From Clostridia bacterium (lineage in GTDB: Bacteria > Bacillota > Clostridia > Christensenellales > UBA1242), in contig JAFVTB010000179.1 of the NCBI GenBank assembly GCA_017503445.1, forward strand, positions 1 to 8,263: 8,263 bases of DNA, in the 5' to 3' direction. A model generated the notes under the pieces. It was not told where the DNA came from, searched no databases, and was given only the letters and a program-made list of their open reading frames with translations. The translations under genes were made by a program, and so were the position numbers. Numbering within the stretch: position 1 is the first letter of the stretch; every line of letters starts with the position of its first letter. Positions 7,551-8,263 of this stretch are shown piece by piece.

Positions 7551-8263
7551 AAAAATAAAAAACGCACTTGCAAAAACGCGCGATTCTTTTCAGCGCAAGA
7601 TGGATAATTTGTTCAGCAAGGGCGAAATTGATGATGAATTTTATGAAGAACTTGAAGATATTATGATTTCAAGTGATGTGGGCGTGAAAACCACAATGGA
7701 AATTTCAAATGAACTTGCAAAACGCGTGCATAAAGAAAAAATCCGCACCGCCGATGATGCGCGGGCGCTTTTGAAGGACATTATCCGCGAAAGTTTGGAA
7801 GAAAACCCGCTTGAAATTGAATATCCTGCAATCATCACAGTTATTGGCGTGAACGGTGTGGGAAAAACCACATCGGTTGGCAAACTGACCAATTATTTCC
7901 GCCAGCAGGGCAAAAACGTTACGCTTGTTGCGGGGGATACGTTCCGTGCCGCTGCAAGCGCCCAACTTGATGAATGGGCAAAGCGCAACCATGTGAAGAT
8001 TATCAAACACCAAGAAGGCGCCGATGCGGCGGCGGTGGTGTTTGATGCAATGTCAAGCGCGCGTGCAAAACAGCCCGATGTGCTGATTATTGACACCGCG
8101 GGCCGCCTTCACACCAAAACAAACCTTATGGAAGAATTGGGCAAGATTGGCAGGGTGGTAAACAGGGAAAACTATGGCGCAAAAACCTACACCCTTATTG
8201 CCCTTGATGCCACAACGGGGCAAAATGCGCTTTCACAAATCAAAACATTTGATGAATTTGTGG
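7537..8263 (+). CDS. ftsY: Signal recognition particle receptor FtsY, 3' end outside window
   Basis: SRP receptor GTPase that docks the Ffh-4.5S RNA-ribosome complex at the membrane for cotranslational insertion by SecYEG. The first 242 residues are present and the frame is open to the right edge. The short N-terminus MGLFKKIKNALAKTRDSF looks like an amphipathic membrane-targeting helix and leads straight into the N domain (about 20-95), with no long acidic A domain. NG-domain motifs seen: G1 GVNGVGKTT (104-112), DTFRAAA (134-140), G3 DTAGR (186-190) followed by the FtsY-type NLMEEL, and DATTGQNA (224-231). The expected TKxD (G4) and the C-terminal part lie beyond the window. The NLMEEL segment and N-terminus favour FtsY over its paralogue Ffh. 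The start is GTG behind AGGAGG, overlapping smc by 14 bases, which suggests translational coupling. Confidence 0.95.
   Translation, partial: MGLFKKIKNALAKTRDSFQRKMDNLFSKGEIDDEFYEELEDIMISSDVGVKTTMEISNELAKRVHKEKIRTADDARALLKDIIRESLEENPLEIEYPAIITVIGVNGVGKTTSVGKLTNYFRQQGKNVTLVAGDTFRAAASAQLDEWAKRNHVKIIKHQEGADAAAVVFDAMSSARAKQPDVLIIDTAGRLHTKTNLMEELGKIGRVVNRENYGAKTYTLIALDATTGQNALSQIKTFDEFV

Noticed and set aside
1..8263. A defence island, prophage, insertion sequence, CRISPR array or RNA gene
   Set aside because: The window is almost fully covered by five conserved housekeeping genes with uniform codon style. I found no inverted terminal repeats, spaced repeats or tRNA-like folds.

Overview
The window reads as ordinary housekeeping DNA from a low-to-moderate GC, Gram-positive (Bacillota/Clostridia-like) bacterium, possibly an uncultured lineage. 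The basis is a ClpC with an M/UVR domain, an FtsY without the long acidic N-terminal domain of proteobacteria, a plsX-smc-ftsY gene order resembling the Firmicutes fatty-acid/SMC/SRP locus, and strong AAGGAG-type ribosome binding sites. The lineage assignment is an inference from protein character and synteny. There is no rRNA or other direct marker.

All genes lie on the + strand in two transcription blocks. Block 1 (3-3334) is the C-terminal three quarters of an amidohydrolase of the S-adenosylhomocysteine/methylthioadenosine deaminase family, whose 5' end is outside the window. It is followed by a complete clpC that overlaps it by one base (TAATG). A 9-bp-stem intrinsic terminator directly after clpC (3340-3366) ends the block.

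Block 2 begins with an extended -10 promoter candidate (TATAAT at 3411-3416). It contains plsX (3436-4452), smc (4464-7550) and the first 242 codons of ftsY (7537 to the window end). plsX and smc are 11 bases apart; smc and ftsY overlap by 14 bases. ftsY starts at GTG behind a perfect AGGAGG and runs off the right edge.

Block 1 combines nucleoside salvage with protein quality control: ClpC is the unfoldase that feeds the ClpP peptidase. Block 2 joins phospholipid precursor synthesis (PlsX), chromosome organisation (SMC) and membrane protein targeting (FtsY), all tied to cell growth.

I found no mobile element, CRISPR array, RNA gene, toxin or defence module, and nothing that amounts to a new biological system. 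The observations most worth a second look are an SMC whose two coiled-coil arms both look shortened (1028 residues in total), the absence of fabD/fabG/acpP/rnc between plsX and smc, and the deaminase-clpC coupling with no adjacent ctsR/mcsA/mcsB.
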